Assembly (NCBI GenBank): GCA_020630435.1
Contig: JAHDBJ010000044.1
Location: 1-39,271, forward strand
Source of the DNA: Saprospiraceae bacterium
GTDB lineage: Bacteria; Bacteroidota; Bacteroidia; Chitinophagales; Saprospiraceae
Direction: 5' to 3'
Length of the DNA: 39,271 nucleotides
Position numbers and translations under genes: made by a program. Below, piece after piece: positions 9,961 to 21,036 of the stretch. The notes below the pieces were generated by a model, which worked only from the letters and a program-made list of their open reading frames with translations, was not told the origin of the DNA and ran no database searches. The stretch's first letter is position 1. Every line of letters begins with the position of its first letter.

Positions 9961-9994
9961 TAGAGTGCGCTAGAGTAATCTCTAGCGCACTCTA
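9961..9994. terminator. bidirectional terminator between convergent genes
   Basis: A perfect 15-base inverted repeat (TAGAGTGCGCTAGAG at 9961-9975, complement at 9980-9994) with the loop TAAT lies between the convergent ends of the Fe-S gene (9927) and the paralogue gene (9998). The T-tract is weak on both strands, but the stem is long and G+C-containing. Confidence 0.72.
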
Positions 9995-9997
9995 GTG

Positions 9998-11422
9998 TTA
10001 TTCTGTTTCGACACTAATTTGGATTTCATCGGACTCACCCAGATCACTATCTAATTTTAAAACATAATCTCCTAAAGGAAGTACTAGGGGTTTGTTTTCC
10101 TCTTCATCAAGTATAATTATATCCATTGGGGCAGGATGCTTTTCTCCTGCTTCATCAGTTTTATACGCTCTGATCATACAAGGGAAGGAAATGGTAATAT
10201 CATCCTTGTTAATATAGTATAAGTAATCCTCTTCATGGAATAGCCAACTTGGGCGACCATCTTCAAAGTCACTTCGAGGATGAAAAATAGCAACATCAAA
10301 TAAGTTTATTCCACCATTATAGGCTTGGTCATCACCATAAGGAAATACACTAGATGTTGTAATATCTACTTCGTATTCATACTCTGTTTGAATACTTATT
10401 TCCATAGAATCTCGATAATAATAACCTATCGTGGCGGTACTATCTAGTTCAATGTTGGCTTTGACAATACTATCCAATCCCATTACATCAATTCCCATAG
10501 AGTCAATTTGAATGGTATCTGTTACAACATGAAAGGTAGTATCGATAACTTCAATAGGGATTTCTTTAAGCCGATTAGCAAGAAATGTAAATGCGGGATT
10601 CTCCATCTCAGGTTTGCTATGTTCTGTAAGTTGAGTTTGATCAATTGTGAAAGGATCTATCCCCGTCAAATTTTTCAATTCATATGCCATATAGGTCGCT
10701 TTTTTATCGTACACTAAGGTATCAACTTCATGTTCAAAAGCATTTTCATAATTACAATAAATTAAGATTTTTGCTTTAGGATCTTGCTCTAATATTTGAG
10801 CAATATTCTTAGCTTGCTCTTGTGCTTCTGTTCCCTTACTTAATTTTCTTTTTCCATAAGCAAAAAACGTATATTCTAGCTCAATTGCTTCACGAACCAA
10901 TCTTCCCATTTGAGCTTCTCTTAAATAATATCCCGTAGGTAGAAAGGGGTATCCTCGCTCCACTAGTAGAGTATCATAATATCCTAATGTTTCTAAGCCT
11001 AAATATTGAAACCCTTCTATTTTAAATCCTTTGAGTAGACCTTTAACGAAAGCACGGTGACGAGGCTGGTGGGGAGCACCATTGATGATGATAATTTGCT
11101 CACTTTTTGCTTTTTCTAAAACATATGAATAAGCATTTTGAGCCGCTACTCCCTCTAAGAAAAGACTATCTTGCTTAATTAATATTCTATCTACAAAATG
11201 TTGATTGGTCCATGCAGCTTCATTTTCAAATGCTTTATCATACATTTCTAGGGCTTTATTATATTCTCCTATAAAAGAAAAACGTTCGGCTGCTTTTTGA
11301 TATTCTTTTTTAGAAAAGTGTTTATCTTCTATTTGATAGTCAAATAAATAATCAAAATATCCTTGAGCAAATACTGTATTATAGCTGATAAGAAGAATAA
11401 ATGTAAGAAGAAGCGTTTTCAT
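9998..11422 (-). CDS. secreted EreA/ChaN-like paralogue, probable pseudoenzyme
   Basis: This protein (474 residues from the ATG at 11422) aligns along most of its length with the lipoprotein encoded at 5795-7027. Shared segments include GxxxLGLE, GYYLREAQMGRLVREA and, near the end, the FHPR...RPSW block. It has a cleavable signal (MKTLLLTFIL...FAQG) and no lipobox, so it is likely periplasmic or exported. The catalytic-looking positions are lost: INEAHH becomes INGAPH (113-118), PYEAND becomes AYGKRK, and IHCGFAH becomes IYCNYEN. An extra insert of about 50 residues rich in Asp, Ile and Thr lies near 300-350. A longer start at 11467 would bury the signal peptide. It may bind a ligand without turnover; function is unknown. 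Confidence 0.62.
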   Translation of the reverse strand: MKTLLLTFILLISYNTVFAQGYFDYLFDYQIEDKHFSKKEYQKAAERFSFIGEYNKALEMYDKAFENEAAWTNQHFVDRILIKQDSLFLEGVAAQNAYSYVLEKAKSEQIIIINGAPHQPRHRAFVKGLLKGFKIEGFQYLGLETLGYYDTLLVERGYPFLPTGYYLREAQMGRLVREAIELEYTFFAYGKRKLSKGTEAQEQAKNIAQILEQDPKAKILIYCNYENAFEHEVDTLVYDKKATYMAYELKNLTGIDPFTIDQTQLTEHSKPEMENPAFTFLANRLKEIPIEVIDTTFHVVTDTIQIDSMGIDVMGLDSIVKANIELDSTATIGYYYRDSMEISIQTEYEYEVDITTSSVFPYGDDQAYNGGINLFDVAIFHPRSDFEDGRPSWLFHEEDYLYYINKDDITISFPCMIRAYKTDEAGEKHPAPMDIIILDEEENKPLVLPLGDYVLKLDSDLGESDEIQISVETE

Positions 11423-11554
11423 TAAAATTGAATTTTTTACAAAAAAATAAAAAAATGTTAATCGCAAGGCAACCCTTTTAGAAAAATCATCGTGTAAGGT
11501 GCAAACTAGTGAGAGTTTTTTATACTAATTTTGATTTTGGTTTATGGAATGAAT

Positions 11555-11594
11555 GACCAGTTAGAATGCGATGGCAATTTGGCTGGTCTTTTTT
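11555..11594. terminator. weak hairpin beyond the PorZ gene
   Basis: GACCAG (11555-11560) pairs with CTGGTC (11583-11588) around a 22-base loop, with a T6 run on the plus strand. It sits 40-75 bases past the end of the minus-strand porZ-like gene and could be its terminator. The stem is only 6 bases. Confidence 0.28.
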
Positions 11595-11628
11595 ATGCTA
11601 TTTCAAGACAAAAAATATGCAGCTTTCT

Positions 11629-13938
11629 TTAGTTCATAAACAATATCTTAGTCACTAAGGCATCAGGTTCTTCAAATGTACTATCGGATGTTGTGAAGAC
11701 TAAGTAAACACCAGATTGAGCCTTCCTCCCATTATAATCTTCACCATACCAAATAGCCTGTCCTCCTAGTGCAGTCGTTTCATATATTAAGATACCATTT
11801 ATATCAGTAATCTTGACATTTGCATCTCTTGGAAGTCCCTTGATAGCAATTGACCCTTGATATTCTGGTCGAACAGGATTTGGATAGGCAATTACCTCCG
11901 AACGATGAATAGTCCCACCAAAGGTTGCATCTGGTTGATAGGATTGTAAACCTCGTTCTGTTCCAATAAATAATTCACCTGTTTCTTCACTAAACGATAA
12001 ACTCGTGATGATATTATCGAATAAAGGACTATTATCTTCATTAAAAGCGACTATGTTTTCAAGACCATTAGCAGATTGAACAAAAATTCCATTTGTTGTA
12101 CCGAACCATTTCCTATTGGCGCCATCAATGGCAATTGCAGTAATGTTTTCAGAAGCTAAAATATATTCATCATTCCCATCATCTCTAGTAACAATTCTTC
12201 GATTGCCAATACAAAGAGTTGGATCGAAGGCTGCGCCACCACATTCAAAAACAACTACGCCTTGTGAAGTCCCAACCCAAACATCACCATCTAAGTCAAC
12301 AGCAATACTATTGACGGCATTGGTAGGAAGTTCAGAATTATTGGTTGTAATATGTCTATATTGATCATCATGACTTCCATTAAAATCTGTCCCTTCATTA
12401 AATACAATTAAACCATTTTCGAGAGTTGTAAACCACTTATTACCATCTAAATCAATAACAATGTTTGTGGGTGTTTTTATAGCAGCAGAAAAATTCTTCC
12501 AAGAACCATCATCTTTTAAAACGGCAATGGGGTTTTCAGCACCAAAATTTCCTATCCAAAGGTTTTTATTTTGATCAAAAGCCAGACAAGAAACCCTACA
12601 ACTGTTAGGATCAAGGTCAGGAGTATCTAATATAGAATTGTTTTGATTATAAACAGTAAATTGTGAACCATCAAAAGCAATTAATCCTCCTAAATAAGCA
12701 CCAATATATACAAAATTATTACTGGGGTGATGTTCTATAGCTACATGATCAAAGGTTTCTGATAATTGGGGGATAGTGAATTGATTGTATGTATTCCAAT
12801 CAAGATTTTTTAAAGAGGCTGAACCTAGGCGATTAAAAGTATAACTCCAGTTTTGGGTAACATCTCCAGTTGCTACCCATATTTCATCATTTTTAATTGA
12901 AACATCTTTTGCAATATGGTAAGGAATAGATTCGAAGCTACGCCATTCGCAATCTTCACTTGTACTTTTTTGAGAACGAATATTATTAAACTCATCGGCA
13001 TACCAAATCGTGTTTTCGCTGTCTTCTATGGCATAAAGCGGACGATCTACACAGCGTTCTCCTACAGGAATTATAACTCCATCATCTTCAATAATTAATG
13101 TTTTTCCCTTGCAGCTATTTTTACATTTTAGCCCAATAAATATTTTTTGATTCCCTGATGAAAGAAACTGAATTTGATATTCTGGTTCAAATAAAATTTT
13201 TTCTAAATTATTATTTTTCTGTATGAAAAGTGTATCATTAATATCTAAATATAAAGCATTATTATGTGTTATAAGAGCATTACTAGAGTAATCATTTGGA
13301 AATCCGAAGATGTGATCGAGTAGTTGCCATTGTCCAAAATCTTGAAGGTTGGCACCCGTTGTTGGAACAGCATAAATGCCCTCAGGTGTGGCAGCATAAT
13401 AATTATCATTAAAGCGTGTAATTGCGTTGATTCTGGTATTGGTAAAGGTCGTAAAATCGACTAAACCAGTTAGAGTATTGAGCTTTACTATACCAAATCC
13501 ACAGGCTAAAAAGGCATTTTCATTTTCAAAATAGACATCATAGATATTTTTATCTCCTTGTAGTTCGATCTTTCTTTTAATAGCATTAATATTTAAGGTA
13601 TGATTATCATGCAGTATATCAATATTACTATTATTATAAGCGATAAATAATGTTTCTGTATTGGGGTTGTAGCGGATAAAACGAATGCCTACATCATTAA
13701 GTTTATTTATTTTATCAATAAAATTGATTGAATTTTCCTCTTTGTCAATACTAAGGATAGACCATTTTGTAGCATAGTAGATTTTATCGGGACTTTGTGT
13801 TACTGAAGTGCCTGCAACATTAGGCAGAAAAGATTTCCATTGGCCTATGGCTAGATTATTTTGTGTATAACTATCATATTGAAAAAAAAACAATAGCAGA
13901 CACAAACAAACAAACTTTTGTGTATTGATATAAAGCAT
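11629..13938 (-). CDS. porZ: PorZ-like T9SS beta-propeller protein with C-terminal sorting domain
   Basis: PorZ is part of the T9SS cell-surface attachment complex (PorU-PorV-PorQ-PorZ), which anchors or releases exported cargo. The N-terminal propeller carries the characteristic phrases IGQWKSFLPN, TLFIAYNNSNIDIL and LACGFGIVKLN. Later repeats of the form GDVWVGTSQGVVVF and RKWFGTTNGIFV are two-component-regulator-type propeller blades. The last 85 residues (VIAYPNPVRPE to VTKILFMN) form a type A T9SS sorting domain. The signal peptide fits the ATG at 13938 (MLYINTQKF, hydrophobic, SYTQ), giving 769 residues, near the size of known PorZ. Frame extensions to 13953 or 14019 exist. An outer-membrane barrel gene lies upstream on the same strand and a GldB-like gene is divergent. 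Confidence 0.75.
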   Translation of the reverse strand: MLYINTQKFVCLCLLLFFFQYDSYTQNNLAIGQWKSFLPNVAGTSVTQSPDKIYYATKWSILSIDKEENSINFIDKINKLNDVGIRFIRYNPNTETLFIAYNNSNIDILHDNHTLNINAIKRKIELQGDKNIYDVYFENENAFLACGFGIVKLNTLTGLVDFTTFTNTRINAITRFNDNYYAATPEGIYAVPTTGANLQDFGQWQLLDHIFGFPNDYSSNALITHNNALYLDINDTLFIQKNNNLEKILFEPEYQIQFLSSGNQKIFIGLKCKNSCKGKTLIIEDDGVIIPVGERCVDRPLYAIEDSENTIWYADEFNNIRSQKSTSEDCEWRSFESIPYHIAKDVSIKNDEIWVATGDVTQNWSYTFNRLGSASLKNLDWNTYNQFTIPQLSETFDHVAIEHHPSNNFVYIGAYLGGLIAFDGSQFTVYNQNNSILDTPDLDPNSCRVSCLAFDQNKNLWIGNFGAENPIAVLKDDGSWKNFSAAIKTPTNIVIDLDGNKWFTTLENGLIVFNEGTDFNGSHDDQYRHITTNNSELPTNAVNSIAVDLDGDVWVGTSQGVVVFECGGAAFDPTLCIGNRRIVTRDDGNDEYILASENITAIAIDGANRKWFGTTNGIFVQSANGLENIVAFNEDNSPLFDNIITSLSFSEETGELFIGTERGLQSYQPDATFGGTIHRSEVIAYPNPVRPEYQGSIAIKGLPRDANVKITDINGILIYETTALGGQAIWYGEDYNGRKAQSGVYLVFTTSDSTFEEPDALVTKILFMN

Positions 13939-14157
13939 GAATATAAAGTTCATAAACATCTTTTTAAACACCAATAAAATAGCCAAGTTTAAGATATATT
14001 TAGTATTAAAATAACCCAACTGTGAAGCTTGATCTGAAGTCCTAGAAAGACTGGAGAGCGTTTAATGATGGTAAATACATTTAGAGCAGGAGGGCGGTCT
14101 TTTTGTATTTGCAAGATACCTTTTTTGAAGAGAGATGCCTGTATATGGATTAGAAAT

Positions 14158-14182
14158 AAGATGGACTTCTAGAGTCCATCTT
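14158..14182 (-). terminator. hairpin terminator after the outer-membrane barrel gene
   Basis: AAGATGGACT (14158-14167) and its complement AGTCCATCTT (14173-14182) form a perfect 10-base stem with a 5-base loop. It starts 26 bases past the barrel gene's stop; on the minus strand TTATTTCT follows, a weak T-tract. Confidence 0.5.
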
Positions 14183-14207
14183 AAATTACTAATAGGGTTT
14201 TGATTTT

Positions 14208-14921
14208 TTAAAATAATACGCCAATACGAATGGTTAAAGAACCGATTGAAATTTTTGAATCATCGGCATTATTATCATTAGTAACATCTAATATCCCACT
14301 TTGGAAAAATAAGCCAGCTGTAAGTGCTGTATTTTGGCTGACATTATACTCTACACCACCTCCAAGCCCCCAAGAGATATTTAGTAAGTTGGTATCTTTA
14401 CCTACATTTTCATCTTCAATACTATTGATATCAGCTCTTGCTTTCGTTTTAAAATGTAATGTAAATAATGGGACTTCAGCGATAAAACGCATACGACCTC
14501 CAAGTGCGATTTCATCTGTTCTCATTTTTAGAGCAACAGGAACCTCTACATATTGGAACTTATATCGAACAGAAGAACCATTAGCAAGACTATCTAGTGA
14601 TGCTAAACTTAGTTCAGAATCAGGGAATAGATTATGATTACCTCCTAGATCTGTATATTTAACAACTCCACCTTGCTTGAAAGCTACATCAATGCCAGTC
14701 TTTAAAGCAAATCGTTCCTCACTTCCGAGAAAATACTCCCCCATCATACCTACTTTAAATCCTAAATTAGAACCATCGCTTTCATTTGCTTTGTTATTTG
14801 AATTTGCCCAACTAAAAACAGGACTAGCATGGAAACCAAATCGGAAATTATCTCCTAATTGAGCATTTATTAAATTTGAAATTGCCAAAGAAAATGTGAA
14901 AAGGATTACAATTTTTTTCAT
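14208..14921 (-). CDS. outer-membrane beta-barrel protein (PorT/OMP_b-brl_2 type)
   Basis: The 237-residue protein starts with a signal peptide (MKKIVILFTFSLAISNLINAQ). It continues with alternating amphipathic strands such as FRFGFHASPVFSW, ALKTGIDVAFKQGG, YVEVPVALKM and SIGSLTIRIGVLF. It ends in a terminal Phe, the usual signal for barrel insertion. Size and the YVEVPVALK-type motif match the small outer-membrane barrels often annotated as the PorT or porin family. Diagnostic features of true PorT are not obvious, so I do not use that name. Neighbouring PorZ-like and GldB-like genes make a role at the outer membrane plausible. A hairpin follows at 14158-14182. Confidence 0.7.
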   Translation of the reverse strand: MKKIVILFTFSLAISNLINAQLGDNFRFGFHASPVFSWANSNNKANESDGSNLGFKVGMMGEYFLGSEERFALKTGIDVAFKQGGVVKYTDLGGNHNLFPDSELSLASLDSLANGSSVRYKFQYVEVPVALKMRTDEIALGGRMRFIAEVPLFTLHFKTKARADINSIEDENVGKDTNLLNISWGLGGGVEYNVSQNTALTAGLFFQSGILDVTNDNNADDSKISIGSLTIRIGVLF

Positions 14922-15056
14922 ATTGAGAATGTTTTTTAACTTGAAAAACTAAAAACGGCTTTTGTGTAAAAAACGCTGTGTCTTGTAGTGAAAAAATTAA
15001 TTTTTGACTAGTAATTTACACGCAACATTTTAAGAATATAATAAATAAACTAAGCT

Positions 15057-16073
15057 ATGCTGTCAAAATGTAGTTCTGGAATTATGGGAATAATGGCTTT
15101 CCTTTTAATTATTGTAGGAAATTCTTGTAAGCCCGACAAAGTTAAGAATATTCCCGATGTTTCAAATATAGATTTAAATATAAATATTAAAAGATTAGAT
15201 AAATCTATTTTTGAAATAGATACAACAAATATTGAAAGAGAATTAGAACGCTTGAACAATGAATATCCCGAATTCATGGATATTTATTTACACATTATGC
15301 AAAAAAATGCAAAAACAGCTAAACAAACCATTGAAAATTCAGTCACACCTCAGCCTATGCGTCATTTATATGATACCTGTCAAATTGTTTACACTAGTGT
15401 AGAGGCTTTAGAAGAATCTTTTGAAGAATCCTTTAAATATCTTAAGCATTATTTTCCAACTTACCCAACACCAGAAGTAATTACTTGTATCACAGCTTTA
15501 AATTATGGTGCTTTTACAATAGAAGATTCTATTTTGGCTATAAGTTTAGACTTTTTCCTAGGAGAAGATTTTCCATTATATCAAGGATTATTTCCTAAGT
15601 ATGTTTCTAAATATATGAATCGGGATAATATTGTAAAAAAAGGGATGGAGGCTATTGTCAATAATATTGTACCAATGCCAAGAAGTGAAAGGATGCTGGA
15701 TTGGATGATTTACAATGGAAAAAGGATGTATATCCTAGATAAATTATTGCCGTACACTCCGGATAGTATTAAATGGAGTTTTACACAAAATCAAGTAGAC
15801 TGGTGCAAAGGAAATGAAGTTCAAATGTGGGCATTTTTCTTAGAAAAAGAACTTTTTTATTCAACTAAACGAATTGATTTTCAAAAATATGTAGATGAAA
15901 GTCCAAATTCCCCAGGTATGCCTAGGGAAGCACCTGGTCGTACAGGAAATTGGATGGGATGGAAAATAGTTGAGCGATATATGGAGCGTCATCCTGAGAC
16001 AAGCCTAGAAAAATTGGCTAAAACCGAGGATGTGCAAACCATCTTAAGCAAATCTAGATACAAGCCTCGATAA
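15057..16073 (+). CDS. gldB: gliding-motility lipoprotein GldB-like
   Basis: The 338-residue product has a lipoprotein signal (hydrophobic core then GNSC, Cys 24). The mature N-terminus VKNIPDVSNIDLNINIKRLD is the typical opening of GldB, which in Flavobacterium is needed for gliding and linked to T9SS function. Other family phrases are LERLNNEYPEF, ISLDFFLGEDFPLYQG, FPKYVSKYMNR and GMEAIVNNIVP. I see no HExxH zinc site. In Flavobacterium gldB is followed by gldC, whereas here a 412-base gap and a TPR gene follow. It is divergent from the outer-membrane barrel gene with 135 bases between them. Whether this species glides cannot be told from the sequence. Confidence 0.82.
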   Translation: MLSKCSSGIMGIMAFLLIIVGNSCKPDKVKNIPDVSNIDLNINIKRLDKSIFEIDTTNIERELERLNNEYPEFMDIYLHIMQKNAKTAKQTIENSVTPQPMRHLYDTCQIVYTSVEALEESFEESFKYLKHYFPTYPTPEVITCITALNYGAFTIEDSILAISLDFFLGEDFPLYQGLFPKYVSKYMNRDNIVKKGMEAIVNNIVPMPRSERMLDWMIYNGKRMYILDKLLPYTPDSIKWSFTQNQVDWCKGNEVQMWAFFLEKELFYSTKRIDFQKYVDESPNSPGMPREAPGRTGNWMGWKIVERYMERHPETSLEKLAKTEDVQTILSKSRYKPR

Positions 16074-16189
16074 GTTGTAAGCTAGAATGAAAAAAAAAAT
16101 ATTTTGTGTGAAAGTTTAAATATGTAATGACTTGATGTTCAAGGGTTGATGTATTAAATTTAATGTGTTCCAAAAAAAAAGGAACAAAA

Positions 16190-16267
16190 ATGAAAAAAAA
16201 AATATTAAAATCCAAAAAAAAATGCGAAATTTGTGAACCATCCCTTACCAATAAACATTATTTGTAA
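16190..16267 (+). CDS. possible 25-residue Lys-rich peptide with CxxC
   Basis: The frame begins at an ATG and would give a peptide with seven Lys in the first eleven residues followed by CEIC, ending at a TAA at 16265-16267. Its stop lies inside the left arm of the 11-base palindrome. A chance frame in A-rich DNA is a serious alternative. Confidence 0.15.
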   Translation: MKKKILKSKKKCEICEPSLTNKHYL

Positions 16268-16287
16268 TATATGTATTTACAAATAAT
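16257..16287. repeat. 11-base inverted repeat upstream of the TPR gene
   Basis: ATTATTTGTAA (16257-16267) and TTACAAATAAT (16277-16287) are perfect complements around a 9-base spacer. There is no T-run after either arm, so an operator or mRNA leader hairpin is as likely as a terminator. It lies about 200 bases before the TPR gene and 184 bases after gldB. Confidence 0.5.
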
Positions 16288-16485
16288 AAAATCCTTGGCA
16301 GCAGCTAAAATGTTGTATTCTTAATTTAAGAATATAATTTATAAACAAAAACAAGACTCAAAAAAACACTCTGGATATTAGAAGAAACTTAATTTTATCC
16401 AGCACAATTTGGATGCAATTTATTCAACCATTAAACTTAAAATAAAAATCTAATTTGTGTTGGAATATATCTCAAAAACAGCAAA

Positions 16486-17508
16486 ATGACTTTTAAGACA
16501 ATCATCAAAGGGCGACTAGAGTTTGGTAGTACAAAAAGCTATGGTAAAGTAGTGAAAATGTTTCAATGGCGTGTTGAAAATTTTCATAAAAATGATGTGT
16601 TACTAAATGAAGAGGAATGTTTCAATGAAGAAGATTCTGTGTTATCAATTCCTAGGCTTATTGCCCAATCATCCTTAAAAACATGGCGAAATACCATTAG
16701 CTTATTAGATTATTTATCACAGTATGCGGTAGCAGGGAATGTTAGTGCATGGCAAACTGAAAATGGATCTATTTTACGCCACGAGTTTATTGAACCAAAT
16801 AATGATAGAACTGCTGTTACAGAATATTTGAAAGGTCGTCAATTAGCTAAGGAGTCAGGTAAATACGAAGATGCAATAATTGCATTAGATACTGCCATCA
16901 AAGGTTATTCTAAGCATGCTCAAGCATATGAGCGCCGTGCATATGTTAATCATTTGATGGAAAAATATCACGATGCAATAAGGGATTATACAAAGAGTAT
17001 AGATGCTTTTAGTGGTGCTCCTGAACCATTTTATGGAAGAGGCATTGTACATCATATCAAAGAGGAATATGAAAAAGCTGTTGTAGATTTTAGTGATGCT
17101 GTTAAGCGTTCTATTCCTCTACAACCTATTCACTATAAATCTAGAAGAAGAAAAGCATATAGTTTAATGCAGCTTAAAGAATATGAAGAAGCCGCTAAGG
17201 AATTAAGATTTTTTGTGTTAAGAAAATTCACTCCTGATAATCCTAATTATCAATATCGACGTTGGGCATTTTATCATCAAGGACTTTGTTTTCTTGAACT
17301 TAATAAGCCTTTGGAAGCTGTCAAAGCTTTCGAACAGGTCTTCTTAATTGAAGCAGGGAAAGATAATATTTCTGAAGGCGATAAATACCTATACAGAGGA
17401 GTTGCTAGACAACAAGCAGGGTTGACAGGGTTTCTAGAAGATTTTGAGAAAGCAAAGTCTTTAGGGGCTAAAAAAGTAGAACAGTATTTGGTTCAATTCC
17501 AAAATTAA
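16486..17508 (+). CDS. TPR-repeat protein with unknown N-terminal domain
   Basis: The 340-residue protein has no signal peptide or membrane segment, so it should be cytoplasmic. Residues 1-105 form a domain I do not recognise (MTFKTIIKGRLEFG start). From about 112 onward there are four to six tetratricopeptide-like helical pairs, seen in phrases such as YEDAIIALDTAIKGYSKHA, YHDAIRDYTKSIDAF and YEKAVVDFSDAVKRS. TPR arrays mediate protein-protein contacts, and no enzymatic motif is visible. The gene is 7 bases upstream of the TIGR02757 gene and probably shares its transcript. The partner is unknown. Confidence 0.75.
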   Translation: MTFKTIIKGRLEFGSTKSYGKVVKMFQWRVENFHKNDVLLNEEECFNEEDSVLSIPRLIAQSSLKTWRNTISLLDYLSQYAVAGNVSAWQTENGSILRHEFIEPNNDRTAVTEYLKGRQLAKESGKYEDAIIALDTAIKGYSKHAQAYERRAYVNHLMEKYHDAIRDYTKSIDAFSGAPEPFYGRGIVHHIKEEYEKAVVDFSDAVKRSIPLQPIHYKSRRRKAYSLMQLKEYEEAAKELRFFVLRKFTPDNPNYQYRRWAFYHQGLCFLELNKPLEAVKAFEQVFLIEAGKDNISEGDKYLYRGVARQQAGLTGFLEDFEKAKSLGAKKVEQYLVQFQN

Positions 17509-17515
17509 ATCTTTA

Positions 17516-20463
<2,948 letters not shown>

Positions 20464-20464
20464 T

Positions 20465-20472
20465 CAAAAATA
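20465..20472 (-). promoter_or_regulatory. possible -7 element for ligA
   Basis: On the minus strand this reads TATTTTTG, matching the Bacteroidota -7 consensus TAnnTTTG, 32 bases before the ligA ATG. No TTG lies at the expected 19-base distance upstream, so only half of the promoter is supported. Confidence 0.3.
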
Positions 20473-20547
20473 TTCTTTCATCAGAAATTCTACTAGGTTT
20501 ATCAAATTTTTTTGACTAAATGTTGTTTAATAATTAAATTAAAGGTT

Positions 20548-20568
20548 AAAGTTATTTGGGATAACTTT
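20548..20568 (+). promoter_or_regulatory. leader hairpin upstream of the 2TM gene pair
   Basis: AAAGTTAT (20548-20555) and ATAACTTT (20561-20568) form an 8-base stem with the loop TTGGG, 42 bases before the ATG at 20611. It could be an operator, or a 5' leader hairpin in the mRNA of the 2TM genes. Confidence 0.35.
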
Positions 20569-20610
20569 TTCAAAACAGACCTAATTTTGAACAATTTTAA
20601 ATAAAACAGA

Positions 20611-21006
20611 ATGAAAAAGCATTCTAAAGCGTATAATAGAGCCGCAAAAAGGGTAAAGAAAAAGAGGGAGTTTTACAATAATCTTATTTCCTACATTTTT
20701 GTAATGGTACTATTAATGTTTTTAAACTTGCGAACAAGTCCTTTTCATTTATGGTTTTTATATCCAATGATTGGTTGGGGAATTGCTTTAGCTTTTCAAT
20801 ATGTCAAAATATTTGGTGTGCCAGGTGCAGGCTTTACAGCCGAAGATTGGGAAGAGGCAGAGATTCGTAGAGAAATGCGAAAAATGGGGTATGAACCAAC
20901 TTATGATGAATTGCCAGAAGCAGAATATGGAGAAGATGAGTTAGAGTTGAAACCTTTAAGAGAAAAAGAGTTGCGTAGAAATTATAGAGAAGAAGATTTA
21001 GTGTAA
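20611..21006 (+). CDS. 2TM domain-containing membrane protein (first of pair)
   Basis: The 131-residue protein is a small inner-membrane protein of the 2TM family. A basic N-terminus (KKHSKAYNRAAKRVKKKR) precedes two membrane spans at about 23-41 and 48-68, separated by a short TSPFHLW turn. A conserved YPMIGWGIALAFQY motif follows. The tail (75-131) is acidic and charged, ending in DELELKP and NYREEDLV. In Bacteroidota such domains occur alone or fused to LytTR/histidine-kinase signalling proteins, but no such partner is adjacent here. It is a tandem paralogue of the next gene, 30 bases downstream. Confidence 0.8.
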   Translation: MKKHSKAYNRAAKRVKKKREFYNNLISYIFVMVLLMFLNLRTSPFHLWFLYPMIGWGIALAFQYVKIFGVPGAGFTAEDWEEAEIRREMRKMGYEPTYDELPEAEYGEDELELKPLREKELRRNYREEDLV

Positions 21007-21036
21007 ATTAAATAATAAATTATTATAAGTATAAAA

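Larger units (their letters stand above)
16074..16485. other. AT-rich spacer with A-tracts, palindrome and tiny ORF
   Basis: The 412-base gap contains four runs of nine or ten A (about 16090-16099, 16172-16180, 16193-16202 and 16214-16222). A TGTTCC/GGAACA inverted repeat (16166-16171, 16181-16186) encloses one A-run. The 17-base string beginning ATGAAA occurs twice (16087-16103 and 16190-16206). A 25-codon Lys-rich frame lies at 16190-16267, and a perfect 11-base palindrome at 16257-16287. The rest (16290-16485) is presumably the promoter and leader of the TPR gene; no consensus promoter is clear. Confidence 0.45.

Noticed and set aside
14230-14862. Plus-strand frames across the outer-membrane barrel gene
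   Set aside because: They are antisense to a gene with a signal peptide and barrel strands, and their translations show no protein-like pattern.
16087-16119. 10-codon frame starting at 16087
   Set aside because: It is too short and too A-rich to be believed; noted only because its first 17 bases recur at 16190.
16090-16222. A9-A10 runs as phase-variable tracts
   Set aside because: They lie outside any convincing reading frame, and AT-rich intergenic DNA of this group often has such runs.
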